A stretch of 64,000 bases of DNA from NCBI RefSeq assembly GCF_000182925.2, contig NC_026501.1:5559917-5623916 (forward strand). Reading direction: 5' to 3'. Below the pieces are notes generated by a model. It saw nothing but the letters and a program-made list of their open reading frames with translations, was not told the origin of the DNA and ran no database searches. How positions within the stretch are numbered: the first letter of the stretch is position 1; each line of letters opens with the position of its first letter. The translations under genes and the position numbers were made by a program. The stretch is from Neurospora crassa OR74A. Its lineage: Eukaryota; Ascomycota; Sordariomycetes; Sordariales; Sordariaceae. Shown one piece after another: positions 1 through 11,500 of the stretch.

Positions 1-1
1 G

Positions 2-1795
2 ATGGCATCCAACCTCAGGACGCCAGAGACAAGCTGGGTGCACGACATTTTTGAAGGCGTCCTAGTTTCCGAAACCAGGTGCTTGACTTGCGAGACGGTG
101 TCACAACGAGACGAAACGTTTTTGGATCTCTCAATCGATCTGGAAGAGCATTCTTCGGTAACGTCATGCCTACGGAAATTTTCCGCAGAGGAGATGCTTT
201 GCGAGAGGAACAAGTTTCACTGCGATCGTTGTGGCGGCTTGCAAGAGGCCGAAAAGAGGATGAAGATTAAGAAGCTACCAAAGGTTTTGGCGTTGCATCT
301 GAAGAGGTTCAAGTATACCGAGGACTACAGCCGACTCCAAAAGCTGTTTCATCGTGTCGTCTACCCATATTATCTTCGCATGTTCAATACGACGGACGAT
401 GCTGAAGACCCGGACAGGATTTACGAGTTATACGCAGTTATTGTCCATATTGGAGGTAACGCCTACCACGGACACTACGTGTCAATTATCAAGACCAAGG
501 ATCGGGGCTGGGTTTTGTTCGATGACGAAATGGTCGAGCCCGTTGACAAGAATTTCGTGGCGAACTTCTTTGGTGACAAGCCAGGCATGGCTTGCGCCTA
601 CGTACTATTCTACCAGGAAGTCACCTTTGAGAAGATGAGGGAAGAGTTGGATGCCGAAGGACTAGAAGAGATGAGGTTAGCCACCCAAGCAGCCGACCTG
701 GCAGCCGGTGCGGAACAAACGAACGGGACCGGAAATGACTCCTTAACAAAGGTCAACAGTCAGCCGACAGTACCGGTCGAAGACCTTGACCCATCGGTAA
801 GCCTTGCTCACGCCCAAACAGCTCCAGGCGGAATTGCCAGTATCTTACAATCTTCAACGCCGACCCAGACCCCCGGACCCGAGCCTTTCTCCCATCCTCT
901 AGTTGCGGCACCACCTCCGGCCCCTGCCGTCATAACGAAGGCGGACGAGGCGGCCACGGTTCCGCCCAAATCCAAGGATGAACTTACCAAGGAGAAAAAG
1001 GAACAGAAAGCCCAAGAGAAAGCACAGGAAAAGGCCCGAAAAGCCGCCGAGAAAGAGGCAGCAAGGCTCGCAGAAAAGGAGCGTCTCGAGAAGGTCGCAA
1101 AGAAGCGCGGAGTACAGCAAAAAGAGCAGGAGCAGCTGGCAAAGGTCATGCGCGAGAGCAAACAGCTGGCGGCCGAGGAAGAAAAAAGGCGCAAGAAGGA
1201 GGCGGCAGCCGCTGAAACAGGCACTAAGAGTGGCCCCAGCAGTCCCAGGCTGTTCAATCGCGCCGGCCTGGGTGGCAAGTCTCTCTCACGCAAGAGCTTT
1301 GCTTTTCTGGGAAAGACCGGCGGTGGTGGTGGTAGTGGTGGTGGTGGCGGTGGCAGCGACAAGTCCGAGAAAAGCAGCGACAAAGACAAGAGTGACAGGG
1401 CGGAAAGCAGCAGTACAGAGCAGAGGAGCAACGACAGTATGACCAGCAACGGCGTGGCTGAGAGCAACGCGAGTAGCCGCGCGACGACTGGTGATGGTCA
1501 TGGTGGCAACCGCTTTGGCGGATTCTCGCCGTCGTCGCCGTCGTCGCCGTTATCGCCCACGTCACGAGGACCGAACGGCATTTATTCCCACAATCACCAC
1601 CTGCCGAGCTCGCCGATGAGATCCATGACGACGCCAGACGGTATCAAGAGAGACGTGCGAGCGTCTAGGTCAGCCTCGACGTCCTCCATACTCGGCCCGC
1701 CCCCTACGGCTCCGGAGAGGTTCGAGAAGCCGCCGCTGCGAGACCGGTTCAGCTTCAGCATGGGGAGGAAGAAGAGTTCACGGTTCCTATCGTAG
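2..1795 (+). CDS. creB: CreB-type ubiquitin carboxyl-terminal hydrolase, 3' part
   Basis: This is a deubiquitinating cysteine protease of the USP12/46 type, the fungal CreB family, which acts in carbon catabolite repression. About 597 codons are visible and the reading frame is open at the left edge, so the N terminus with the catalytic Cys box lies outside the window. Visible are the zinc-binding pairs CLTC and CDRC, the core around ALHLKRFKY, and the His box [11 protein letters not shown] followed by [12 protein letters not shown]. From about residue 230 the protein turns into a disordered tail with a long Lys/Glu/Ala-rich coiled-coil stretch, a Gly-rich run (1318-1357) and Ser/Pro-rich blocks, as is usual for CreB. 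The ATG at position 2 is probably an internal Met, not the true start. The stop is TAG at 1793-1795. Confidence 0.9.
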   Translation: MASNLRTPETSWVHDIFEGVLVSETRCLTCETVSQRDETFLDLSIDLEEHSSVTSCLRKFSAEEMLCERNKFHCDRCGGLQEAEKRMKIKKLPKVLALHLKRFKYTEDYSRLQKLFHRVVYPYYLRMFNTTDDAEDPDRIYELYAVIVHIGGNAYHGHYVSIIKTKDRGWVLFDDEMVEPVDKNFVANFFGDKPGMACAYVLFYQEVTFEKMREELDAEGLEEMRLATQAADLAAGAEQTNGTGNDSLTKVNSQPTVPVEDLDPSVSLAHAQTAPGGIASILQSSTPTQTPGPEPFSHPLVAAPPPAPAVITKADEAATVPPKSKDELTKEKKEQKAQEKAQEKARKAAEKEAARLAEKERLEKVAKKRGVQQKEQEQLAKVMRESKQLAAEEEKRRKKEAAAAETGTKSGPSSPRLFNRAGLGGKSLSRKSFAFLGKTGGGGGSGGGGGGSDKSEKSSDKDKSDRAESSSTEQRSNDSMTSNGVAESNASSRATTGDGHGGNRFGGFSPSSPSSPLSPTSRGPNGIYSHNHHLPSSPMRSMTTPDGIKRDVRASRSASTSSILGPPPTAPERFEKPPLRDRFSFSMGRKKSSRFLS

Positions 1796-2942
1796 TGCGA
1801 TAGGCCTTTTGGATGTTTATCCGGTAGTGGGGTTGGTGATCTGGAGGCGGTCGAGGAGTGCTCCAACTGTAGTACGAAAAGTCGAGAAAGCATAGGGAGT
1901 AGATGTAGTGTAGAGGGATAAGCAGCTAGGGGAAAGGGGGGAGGGGGGAGTATTGGCGTCTAGGAGCGCTATTTCTGGGACTGAAGTTGTTGGTGCAAAA
2001 CCTGCATTGCATGATCGAGGGGTGCGAGGAGTTGTTGAAACCCGCCGCGCCCTTATTGATTCTTTTCTGGTGTGGTGGGTGGTGTGAGCTTGTTAGGTTT
2101 AAGGGAGCGGAAATAAACAAAAGTAGACCAAGTAAAGTTATTGAAATGAATTGAACAAAGGTTCGCTGAACCTGTGAACACTTCCGGGTCAGTCAACTGT
2201 ATTGTAGACTAGTACAGTACAACCAACCGCAGCTGGGGAATCATGTTACCGGACGGTTCCATAGAAGCAAGAACCCTTCTTATGGCACCCAGGTACACTG
2301 GCGAGAAATCTATTAGAGGCGGTAGTAGAGCGTTGAGTTTTTACATACCTCTACTGAAGAATGTGCTTCACTAACAGAGGTACTTCCGGCCCTGCTGCGA
2401 ACTTTTACTCCTTCCTTAGTACCTCTACCTACTGAGATGAAATGTCTATATTACTTGTAGTACTACTACTACACTCACATTCACCGAACAGCCAAGTAAT
2501 TATTACAGGCACTGACTTTGAAACTACACTACTTCGCAATTCTCATGAAGGGAACAGTTTCACACAACCGCCTCTTCCCTGTCTGAAAGTCTGCAGCCAT
2601 TATTCGCTCATCAGACCCAAGCGGTGATGTCAACTTTACATTATTTGTTAATCATTCCGATGCGTTATCATCCTTCTTTCTTTCTCTTCTTGTCAGCCCA
2701 CGAGGCCATGTAGTAGTCCGAACCATATGACTAAACCCGTCTTCCAGATGTATTCGTATGCTTTGCTTTGCTTCCTGTTCCAGTCCTTTCTTGATCCCTG
2801 ATTCGCTTGATGACCCTCCTCAACCTTCTTATTCCCCTACATCATCCCATTATACCTCTCTCTCGCTCTCTATTCTTTCTGTCCTCAACTCGACACCCAG
2901 CTTCCTTTTCTTGGTGCGATGTTCGACCAAAAGATCCTCGAC
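1796..2942. other. Gene-free stretch between creB and yos1 (convergent 3' ends)
   Basis: The two genes face each other, so this holds both 3' UTRs. It includes a G-rich run near 1930-1950 and two short AGGTAC/TACCT motif copies (2376-2387 and 2418-2434). I see no coding signal; the open frames are short and lack family character. Confidence 0.6.
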
Positions 2943-3799
2943 TTAGCCAAGCACCAGCTCGTATATTATTATCAGTGTGTTGACCAAAATCAGGAGGGCT
3001 GCATGGCAGAAAAAGAAGAAGTCAGCAAAAGGTTTCAGGTGTACAAATATCCCGGGGGCATATGTAGGTATATACGTACGCCTCATCAACGTCCGTACGC
3101 TCGCAATCAGGTTCATGATCTTGGCTTGGACGGAGGCATCTGCGCTTTGGCCGAAGGCTGGGTCGTAGGAGGAGGGAGAGAAGTTGACTGTTCAGAGAGA
3201 GAGAGAATAGGTTAGCTGTGATCGGTTTTGCTTATGCGCTCGATTGCTTGGCTGCTGTTCTGCTGTTGAATGTGGTTTGTGATAGATGGATAGGGGTTGA
3301 CGTGGTGGATGTAGTGGTTCCTCCTCCTTCTCTGCCAGTCCCGCCCGGTGTGCGCTGGGACAACATGAACCGAGCAGCAGTCGATGTATTCCAACTCGAT
3401 CGCTGGCCCATCTATCCATCCATCCATCCGTATCTCTGCTAGCTGGCTGATGACCCAGTCCATCAAATCCAGCGCAGTTTTAAATCCAGACAACCCGAAC
3501 AAAGACAGCTGGAAAACCGCCCTCCCCTCCCTCCCCTTCCAATTACCCATCACCCACACCACAGCAACCATCACCATAAACCACCCACCTCCCACGAATT
3601 CCACACACCGTCCATCTCCCAGAGAAGGAGCTCCACCGGATATTCCGAGCTGCACAAGAACAACGCAACAAAGCCAAGCGACGAGGCAAGGGGACACAGG
3701 ACATCACCTACTCCTGGCAAGAAACCTATCCTCAGAGAGGATGGCAATAGCGTTGATCAATAGGCAAGAGACATAGATTAGATTGCCAAAGATCAACAT
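2943..3799 (-). CDS. yos1: Yos1-like ER-Golgi transport protein
   Basis: This is a small membrane protein of the Yos1/IER3IP1 family, which partners Yip1-Yif1 on COPII vesicles between ER and Golgi. It has three exons: 3799-3712, 3187-3080 and 2998-2943, giving 83 residues, close to the usual 80-90. The N terminus carries the family hallmark LLINAIAILSEDRFLAR in the first hydrophobic segment. Exon 2 has the conserved AKIMNLIASVRTLMR block, and exon 3 encodes a second hydrophobic segment ending in IIIYELVLG. Both junctions keep phase (A|TC and C|CC). Intron 1 is long (524 nt) with a GCTAACC branch site just before its acceptor; intron 2 is 81 nt. A further tiny exon inside intron 1 is not excluded, but the direct join reads cleanly. 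Confidence 0.88.
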
Positions 3800-5573
3800 C
3801 TTGACGAATGGCGCTGGGGCGCGGTGTCGTCGTCGGTTGGTCGCTGATCGGTCGGTTTGGGAAAAGGGTCGGGAGGAGTTTCTCGTTGTGTCGCGCGCGC
3901 GCGCACACAGTCGGTCAGTCGGCTTTGGACTATTTCCAAGCGACGGAAAGGTGGCCTGGCCGGTCGGCAGGGCAAGGTGACCGGGTATCTTGATCGAGAA
4001 TGGAATCAACGGAAGTCCAATCCGCTGGACCTTGAAACCGTCGATTGGCGAGCACTACAGGCGAAGAGGTATTATCTGCAACCCCTCTCTCTCTCGTTCG
4101 TGGTCTCCGTGTCGCTCGTTTGTTGGTTTGTTGGTCGGTCGGTAGTGGTGTAGCTGTGTGCAGTGAGGTGCAAGTCGGGTGTGGGCAGACGTGCCGTGGT
4201 GCCTATACCGTGACAAGGAGTGACGGACAGGGTGCTTCCAGTTCGACGACGGTGCTTCAGTTGGTTGCAGGCGGGCAACGGAACACTGGTAAGCTGTCAT
4301 GTCATTGTGGAGATTCCAAGTACCATCACCACGAAGCTGAGGTTCCCGGCAGGCAAGCAAAGATAGGTACGTACCTACCTCAACCTTCCCTTGATTGTGT
4401 GGCCAATCAGAGGAGGGTCTGAGCTGGTATAAGCCCCTATTCCTGACATAGAAGTACTTGATGGTTACGAGGCTCACTCAAGTACCTAGAGGTACTCTAC
4501 AGCGAGAACATTGCCATCACAGCACAACCATCATCAAGCCTTTTTCAAATCAACCCAGGCAATGTTCACGACTCTGCATCATTATTCGACGTGAAACTAT
4601 CTCTTTCCATTCTTCCTTTCACTAACACAATCTCCTAGCCTCTCTCTCATGCACCACTTCATTGACAATAACCAAACAGTACACGTAGCCTTCCTCTTCC
4701 ATTCCCAGTTTCCCTCCTCAACACTGATCCTTTCTTGACCGACGTGATTACAGCAAAAAGAGAAGACCAGATCCTCCCAAGTCCACTGACTGCGACTGGT
4801 CCAATAGGAAAAACATATTGTACAAATTCAATCTGGAACACGCAGAACGCCTGCAACATATGTGCAAGGTTCTTGTCCATTCACTAAAATTGACAGAAAA
4901 GAGGAACAAAACAAACTAAGCCAGTGAGAATGGGAGGACAGCCAAGCAACTTATACATAACACCGTCCTCCCTCCCATCCGACCTTCCTCCTTTTCCAAC
5001 TTCAACTTGACACCTCACATCGCCTCATCACAACCCCTGACAACGATGATGGCAATAACAGGAGGCAAAGGCAAAATAATCACACACTGAAGGCGATGGA
5101 GTCGCACACAAACAATGTGTGAAGAGGATGACTGGGTATTTACGCTAGTAACAGTAGAGACGAACAACAAGAAAAATAGGTCGAACTGAGCGTTGGGAAC
5201 GTTAACAAACCCTACCCCGTCCTAACCTAGTCCATCCTAATCCAAACCTTCATGAATACAGTTTGAAAGAAAAAGGAACACTGATGATAACAGAGTTCAA
5301 CACCAAGTGCATGTTGCCTGCCTATTGTATGTCTCCCGTCCCAGCGAGAGTCATAAGAGATGCAGCCTGATCATATCCAACTAGCCGTGCTTGATAATAG
5401 TAGGGTTGCCAAATTTGGATGACGAAAAACAGGTGGCTGTGGCCAGGGCTGTGTTGTGATTATGCTATGTAGGTAGGTTGTAAGATGTAGTCGAGGAGCG
5501 TGTTTTTTTTTGTTTTTTTTTTTTTTGTTTTTGCCTTCTTCGTATCCAAGCACCGAGCGGATGATGCGATTGA
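3800..5573. other. Intergenic: yos1 5' flank and cr-1 3' flank
   Basis: No gene is recognised in these 1.8 kb. The right half lies downstream of the cr-1 stop. The yos1-proximal part has a (GC)n run near 3893-3903. Two palindromic motifs sit at 4364-4377 (TAGGTACGTACCTA) and 4481-4496 (AGTACCT, two bases, AGGTACT). A T-rich tract at 5501-5530 is the cr-1 3' UTR read on the opposite strand. Confidence 0.6.
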
Positions 5574-8500
5574 TTATTCTTGCTCTGTATCACTTCCATC
5601 TAGCGTGTCGACGTCGCCGCTTGAGTTGTTGTCTGTGGCATCATCGGTCTCAGCTTGGTCCAAAGACCCGTATTTGGCCTTGTACCGCGCGAGCTCGTCC
5701 ATTTGTTCCTTCAGAGTGCTGAGAACATCGTTCATCGGCGCCCGAAGATCATTCAGCTTGGTGATTGGTCCGCTGCCGATTGCTATGTGGCGAACAGCGA
5801 GCGAAGTGATGCATGTCTGTAAATAGGAACTTTAGTCTCTTGATTCGTCGCACAAAGGTTTTTGTTTGGGCTCAACATACCTCGATCCGGCTGATTTGAT
5901 GTTCCATGAAGTTTAGAAGAAAGTGGTCCGTAACCTCTCCAGCCCTTTGCTTCATGCGCTCCAATAGCTCGGTCTCTGGTGCCTGAAGTCCGCGGGCGTT
6001 AGGCTCCTCGAGCGTACTGCACAACATTTCAAGGCGTAGCGCAACACGCCACAACGCCCAGATCGTCTCCGGCTCGAACTGTATCTCGCTGTCGGGATCC
6101 ATAGTCGCCGGCTTAGGCGTTGCAAGAGCGCCATAGGGCTGCAATGCGGCCTGGTTCTGCGTGCTTTCTGTATGGGCATGGTGTTGTTCCGTTCTGCCCA
6201 CAAGCGCATGAGGATATACCGAGTATACGAGTTCAGGGTTCTCAAGGCCTTTGAGCTTCTTCTCGCCCATGTCCTTGACTTCGAACCCTTGACTGCTCAA
6301 TGCCCGTAGCTCAGCTCGGATGGCCTTTGCAGTAGCATCGTCCTCCAAAGAGTCCTCGTCAACATCAACCGACTCCTTATAGGTCTCAAGGCATCGATGA
6401 ATCTCCGTAATGAAATCCGACGATGCGGTAATCTGCCCTCCATCAGCGACAGCGGAGATACGACTAGCCTTGTTGACCATGGGTCCATAATAGTCCATTC
6501 GTCTTGTGACCGGATCTCGCTCAGCTAGTGGCTCACCCCAATGAGCACCCATCCGGACTGAGAGACCTCTGGTAATGAGGTTATTGTTTCGGTCATAAAT
6601 GGGCTGGCAGCTGCTGTTACTCAGTACTTCAGGGGGCCAATCCACTGTTAGCAGTTTCATTTGCACGGCAAAGCACCACAACAAGGCAGACGTGGCCGTG
6701 GGGAAAGAAACCATAAATGCGTCTCCTTCCGTCTTGACTTCGAAGCCACCAATCATCCTGAGCTGTCGCCGCATCACCTCATTGTGAAGCTTGATCGCCA
6801 ACCTCATGGCTTCGGGATAGTTTTCCCATAATTGCGTGGAGTTTTTGATGTCGGTGAACACGATGGACAGCTGGCCTGTAGGAGGCGGGACTTCCGCGTT
6901 AAGGCGCATGAGATTAGAGTCCAGGGGTCCTTCGGCCCTCACCTTCCTCCTCTTGTTCCCGCTCGGTGGCACATGACTAGGATCATCTTGCGGCATCGAG
7001 AAAGTAGCATTAAGCTGTCCCTTGAATTGCTGCGCTTGCCGTTGCTTTAGGTTTGCAACGCCAATCATCATGATCAAGAGCTTGTTGGTTGACCCATAGG
7101 CTATCGCGAGGTCGCGAAGCTTTTGAGACGCCTTCATCAAATCGCTGCGACACTCACGCGCCACATCCACGATGAGCTCTGGCCGAAGATGCTCCCATAA
7201 CTCTTTGCTGGCAATGAGCACTGTCTCATCTTTGTCGTCAATGGTGTGCTCGGTGATGTCGGGTGCTGCCTGCACTGCTGGTAATAGCTCAGTATAACCA
7301 AACGCACGAGACACATTGAGAACATCGTTTAATCGTCCGTTACGCGAAACCCAGCCTCCAGCATTTCGAATGCGACTGCGCTCAACTGGGTCCGCCGGGT
7401 CATGCTTTTTGGTTAGCATCTTGAAGGAACCGTTGGCTTGGATGAGCATGCCTTGAACATCGCCAACGTTGGCGACGTAGAGCTTCAGCTCGCTCAAATA
7501 AGCAACGGTAGCTACACAGCCGGAATTAAGGTCTTCCTTGGTCAGGACCGTATGGGCGTAATTCCTGCTAGGGTGCGAGTCAAGCCCCCTTTCGTCTGCG
7601 CTGTTAGAGAGGCTCATGAGAAGCTTGTTGACCGACAAGAAAGTACGCCTCAGGGCATCCGCCGGATTCTCGTTCGGCTTCCCCTTGACCTTCTCAAGCT
7701 CCAGTATGAACAGTCTGCTAAACTCTTCATAGAGAAATTTGGCAATCTTGGAGCCACCAGTGCTGAGCTCTTTGCCATCAAACAAGGCCACGAGCGTATC
7801 GGTTTCCACAGAACCCAAGCGAGGTACGACAAGGTCGAAAAGAGACAAGTGCTCGTTTTTGCCCAGCGTGTCCGCCATGCCGTACGGTAGATATGCACCG
7901 GCCTTCATTTCGGAGGTTCTGACACGGCGGTCTTCCGTTTGGTCAGGGATGTTGGGTAAAGTATGAGTTACTTCCATCAACCCAAGCACACGAAGATTCG
8001 TCAGCTTCGAAAAGTCGGTGTCAGCAAAATCATCGTCTCTATAGCTTTGTGGCTGACGGTAATTGTTCTTGATCTCCAATCGCTTGTTGCCAGAAAGGTT
8101 CAAGTACCGCAAATCGCGGTTGAAATTCCAATTCCAATCGTAGGGCACGTTGGTGACGTTGTACTTCAGATTATTGCTACTACAATCCAGAACCTGAAGT
8201 TTCTTGGCCCTCGATATTTCTGCGGGTAGGTTGATAAACTTGTTGCCGTTGATGTGAAGAGTCTGTAAGAGGCAGTGCTCCTCTAGGAAGTCCTCTGCAG
8301 GTAAACTAGTAAGTTCGTTGCCAGAAAGGTACAGCTCCACGAGCTGAGGCCAGGACCTGATCGTTCCTTGGGGCATGTCGCTCAAATCGTTGCAGGAAAG
8401 GTTCAGTACTCGAAGTTCAGGGAGGTGCTTGAGCTCCTCGAAGACGTCGTCATCTAGCTGGTTGTCCGCAAGATAGAGGTTCTTCAGAGATCCCGAAAAC

Positions 8501-11500
8501 GTGTGGGTGAATCGGTAAGACAGACTGGAGTCTTTCCTAGGGCCGTTACTCGGGGTTATTACTCCAGTGCTGCTCTGCGTTGTACTTCGTGATACGACGG
8601 AGGTCTTGCGCCCTCCTTTCCCATACAGCGACACCATGGAGCTCTTCCTATTGTCGGGTCCTGATGGCACGGGTGACACAGCAACGCCGAGGAGTGTGCT
8701 GGAAGCCTGGCTAGGGCGTCGCGACGCATCCCCATTAAGGTCGTCCATACTAGGTGTCCGCGAAAGGAGTCCGTTCTTGTTGGCGTTCGGGAAGGGATAT
8801 GCACCTGGAGATGGGCTAGCTTCTCCTGGCGCTTGTGGCGCACGCGAGGCAGGCTTGGGGAACTCTGTCAAGATGTTGGAGGATGCATTGAGGTGTTCGA
8901 GCTTGTTCGCCCACCAAATCTCGTTCGGAAGTTTGCGCATGTTGTTTCCGTGGACGTCTAACGTTCGGAGCTCCGTCAGGCAGCCGATTTCGGGAGGAAG
9001 CTCTCCGAGGTGGTTGTTTGCCATGCTGAGGTGGTCAAGTTTCTTGAGGTTACCAATTTGGTTTGGCAGGGAGACGAAGTAATTAGAGTCGAGTATCAAC
9101 CTCTCAAGGTTCATTAGGTTGTCGATTGATTCGTCGATGCTCGCTAACTGCGCATTGGACAGGTTGAGGATCTTGAGGGTAGGAACAGGTGCTTTGACTT
9201 CAAACTTGACAATCGGATTCGAGTTGAGTTTCAAGCTTCGAAGTCTTTCAAAGGACCCACTGAATTTGGATATCTGGTTGTGATCGGCGGATAAGATCTC
9301 CAACCGAGGTAGGTCAGAAAGGACGTCGATGGTACTGATCTGGTTGTATCTGATGTCCAACTCCCGAAGGCTGACTAGGTCCCTCACGCTCTCGGATATA
9401 GGCCCAGACAGTCGGTTGTTAGTGATCACGAACTTCTCAAGGTTTCTCAACTTCATCAAGTTATCGGGAAGGTTGTTGATTGAATTGAAGCTGAGGTCGA
9501 GGTCGACGATGGTTTCCAGCTCGCAGATGAAGGACGGGAAGACGTCGAGGAAGTTGGAAGATATATTAAGTGTTCGCAGCGACTTGTAGGCTCCAAGCGT
9601 AGGGGGTAGACTGCGCAAACAGTTGTTGGCGAGGTTCAGCTTGAGCAGGCCTGTTAGCTTGCTCAGTTCGCTATGATCCAGATCCTGGAGGCGATTGTTT
9701 GACACATCTAGATAGGTAAGCTTGCTGGCCGTGGCGAAGCTCTTGGGCAAGGCCTGCGCCTCGTTGTTGTTGTACTTGATGTCCCGAAGAGCAGTGCAAG
9801 CTTGTATAAAGTCTCTGGGGACATCTAAGGACAGATTTCTGGACAGATTAAGGGATACAATCTCTGCTGCCTTGCGATATAATGGTACCGGTATGGTTAT
9901 TAGGTTGCGCCCAGACAGGTCAACATGATTGAGCTTCTGGTTCCTGAAGTTGATGTCAGGTGAGAGCAAATGCATGTCGGCTTCCTTCTCCTTGAGGAAG
10001 ACCCATCGACAAATGTAACTGTTATCTTCGCGACCGATTTCGTCAATGCCATCCTTTTCTTGATAACCTATCTGCTGAAAGAGTCGTTTTTGGATTCTCA
10101 AGGGTTGTTCGGCGCTATTCAAGACCCTGAACAAATCGTGCTTCTTGATAAGGAGAGAGTAGCTGTCCTGAGCACCCGGAGGGAGATAAGTCTTTTTCGC
10201 CACACCCATGATAACATCCTCAGCTGTCGCAGTCAAGGGCAGGGTGAGCGTAGTCCAGGTGCTATCTGACCTAAAGACACGAATGTAATAATTGCTTTTC
10301 TTCTCCTTTTCCTCGCTAGGTTGACGTGAGCACAAGTCTTCATTTACCTGAGGGGCGAGAGACTTTTTGTTGTCGCGCACTGCCCAACTGTCCGGGGCAG
10401 CCCATGCGCCCTCCGGATCTGTCGTGATCGGGACAATCATCTTTTCTGATTCGCGTCGCATTGATATGCTGTTGTCCAAGGGGGTCATGGGTTGAGGCTT
10501 GGTCAAAATTCCCTCCATATCATTAAGGTTCGTATCGAGATGATAGACGGTTCCACCTCCCATGTGCATGTCAGTGGGCCCAATGTCCTCGTCCATGTCA
10601 TCTTGGGGCTGTTTGGCCGAGCTCGATTTCTTAGAGGTAAAGAGTTTCGTGGTGAACCCCGGCGCCGTCGTCTGGCGCACATAGCCAGGGCGGACAGGGA
10701 CCTCTCGCTGCTCGCTAGGGTCCGAAACGTAGACGGATGCTGGGTAGGTGGATTCGGCGGCGCGGGTAAGGTCTTGTCTCGACGGGCGGTGTACAAGAGT
10801 GTGGTTTGAGCCACTCCGAAGGCTGGAGCCATCTTCCTTGTCTTTGTTGTGCCGGCGGAAGCGACCCAATATGCCCTTTTTGTGCGATGGAGCTGGAGAT
10901 GATGTTCCGTCGGAAATACTGTTGGCTTTGAGTCCCCGCGACGTCCCTGTCCAACTGGGCGCTGGACTCTGTGCGCGAGATCGGGTGCCCATCATAGAGC
11001 TGGAACCGTTGCGAAAATCCCTAGCGAAACTGGCTGCCGAATCCTCCCTGCTAAGCGATGGCTTCAAAGCCCTTGGATCCTCGTTACTCTTGTTGTGTTT
11101 ATGATGTCCCGGTAGGTGCACGATGGAGTGACCTGACCGGGCGGAAGACGAGGTCTTTGGTGGGTTCTGGGAGCTGTCGATGTAACGATCGCGATCGGGG
11201 CCAGTGAGACTTGTTCGAACGGGTGCTTCGCCATAGCGAGCGATGTCCTGTGTTTCATGCAATGGTCAGTTACGGCGACAGAGATCACTCGTGCAATTTG
11301 TATAATACGGATTGGTAGGCACGGCAGGCAGGAGGAGTCCAGACTGGAGGATAGCAGCAAAGAGCGGGTTTCTCGGGATTGGAGCAGGGCAACAACGACA
11401 CCTCACTGGCAGGCTGTCGTTGTCATTGTTGTGTAAAAGATTCCGCAGCCATTGCCTTGGGCTCCTTGTTAATGTGGTTGTTGTGAACTTGAAGACGGAA

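Noticed and set aside
808-1467. 219-codon open frame antisense to creB
   Set aside because: It mirrors the Gly/Lys-rich low-complexity tail of creB and has no family character.
4045-4480. Overlapping open frames of 125-140 codons on both strands
   Set aside because: They overlap each other, contain the palindromic motifs and show no conserved pattern.
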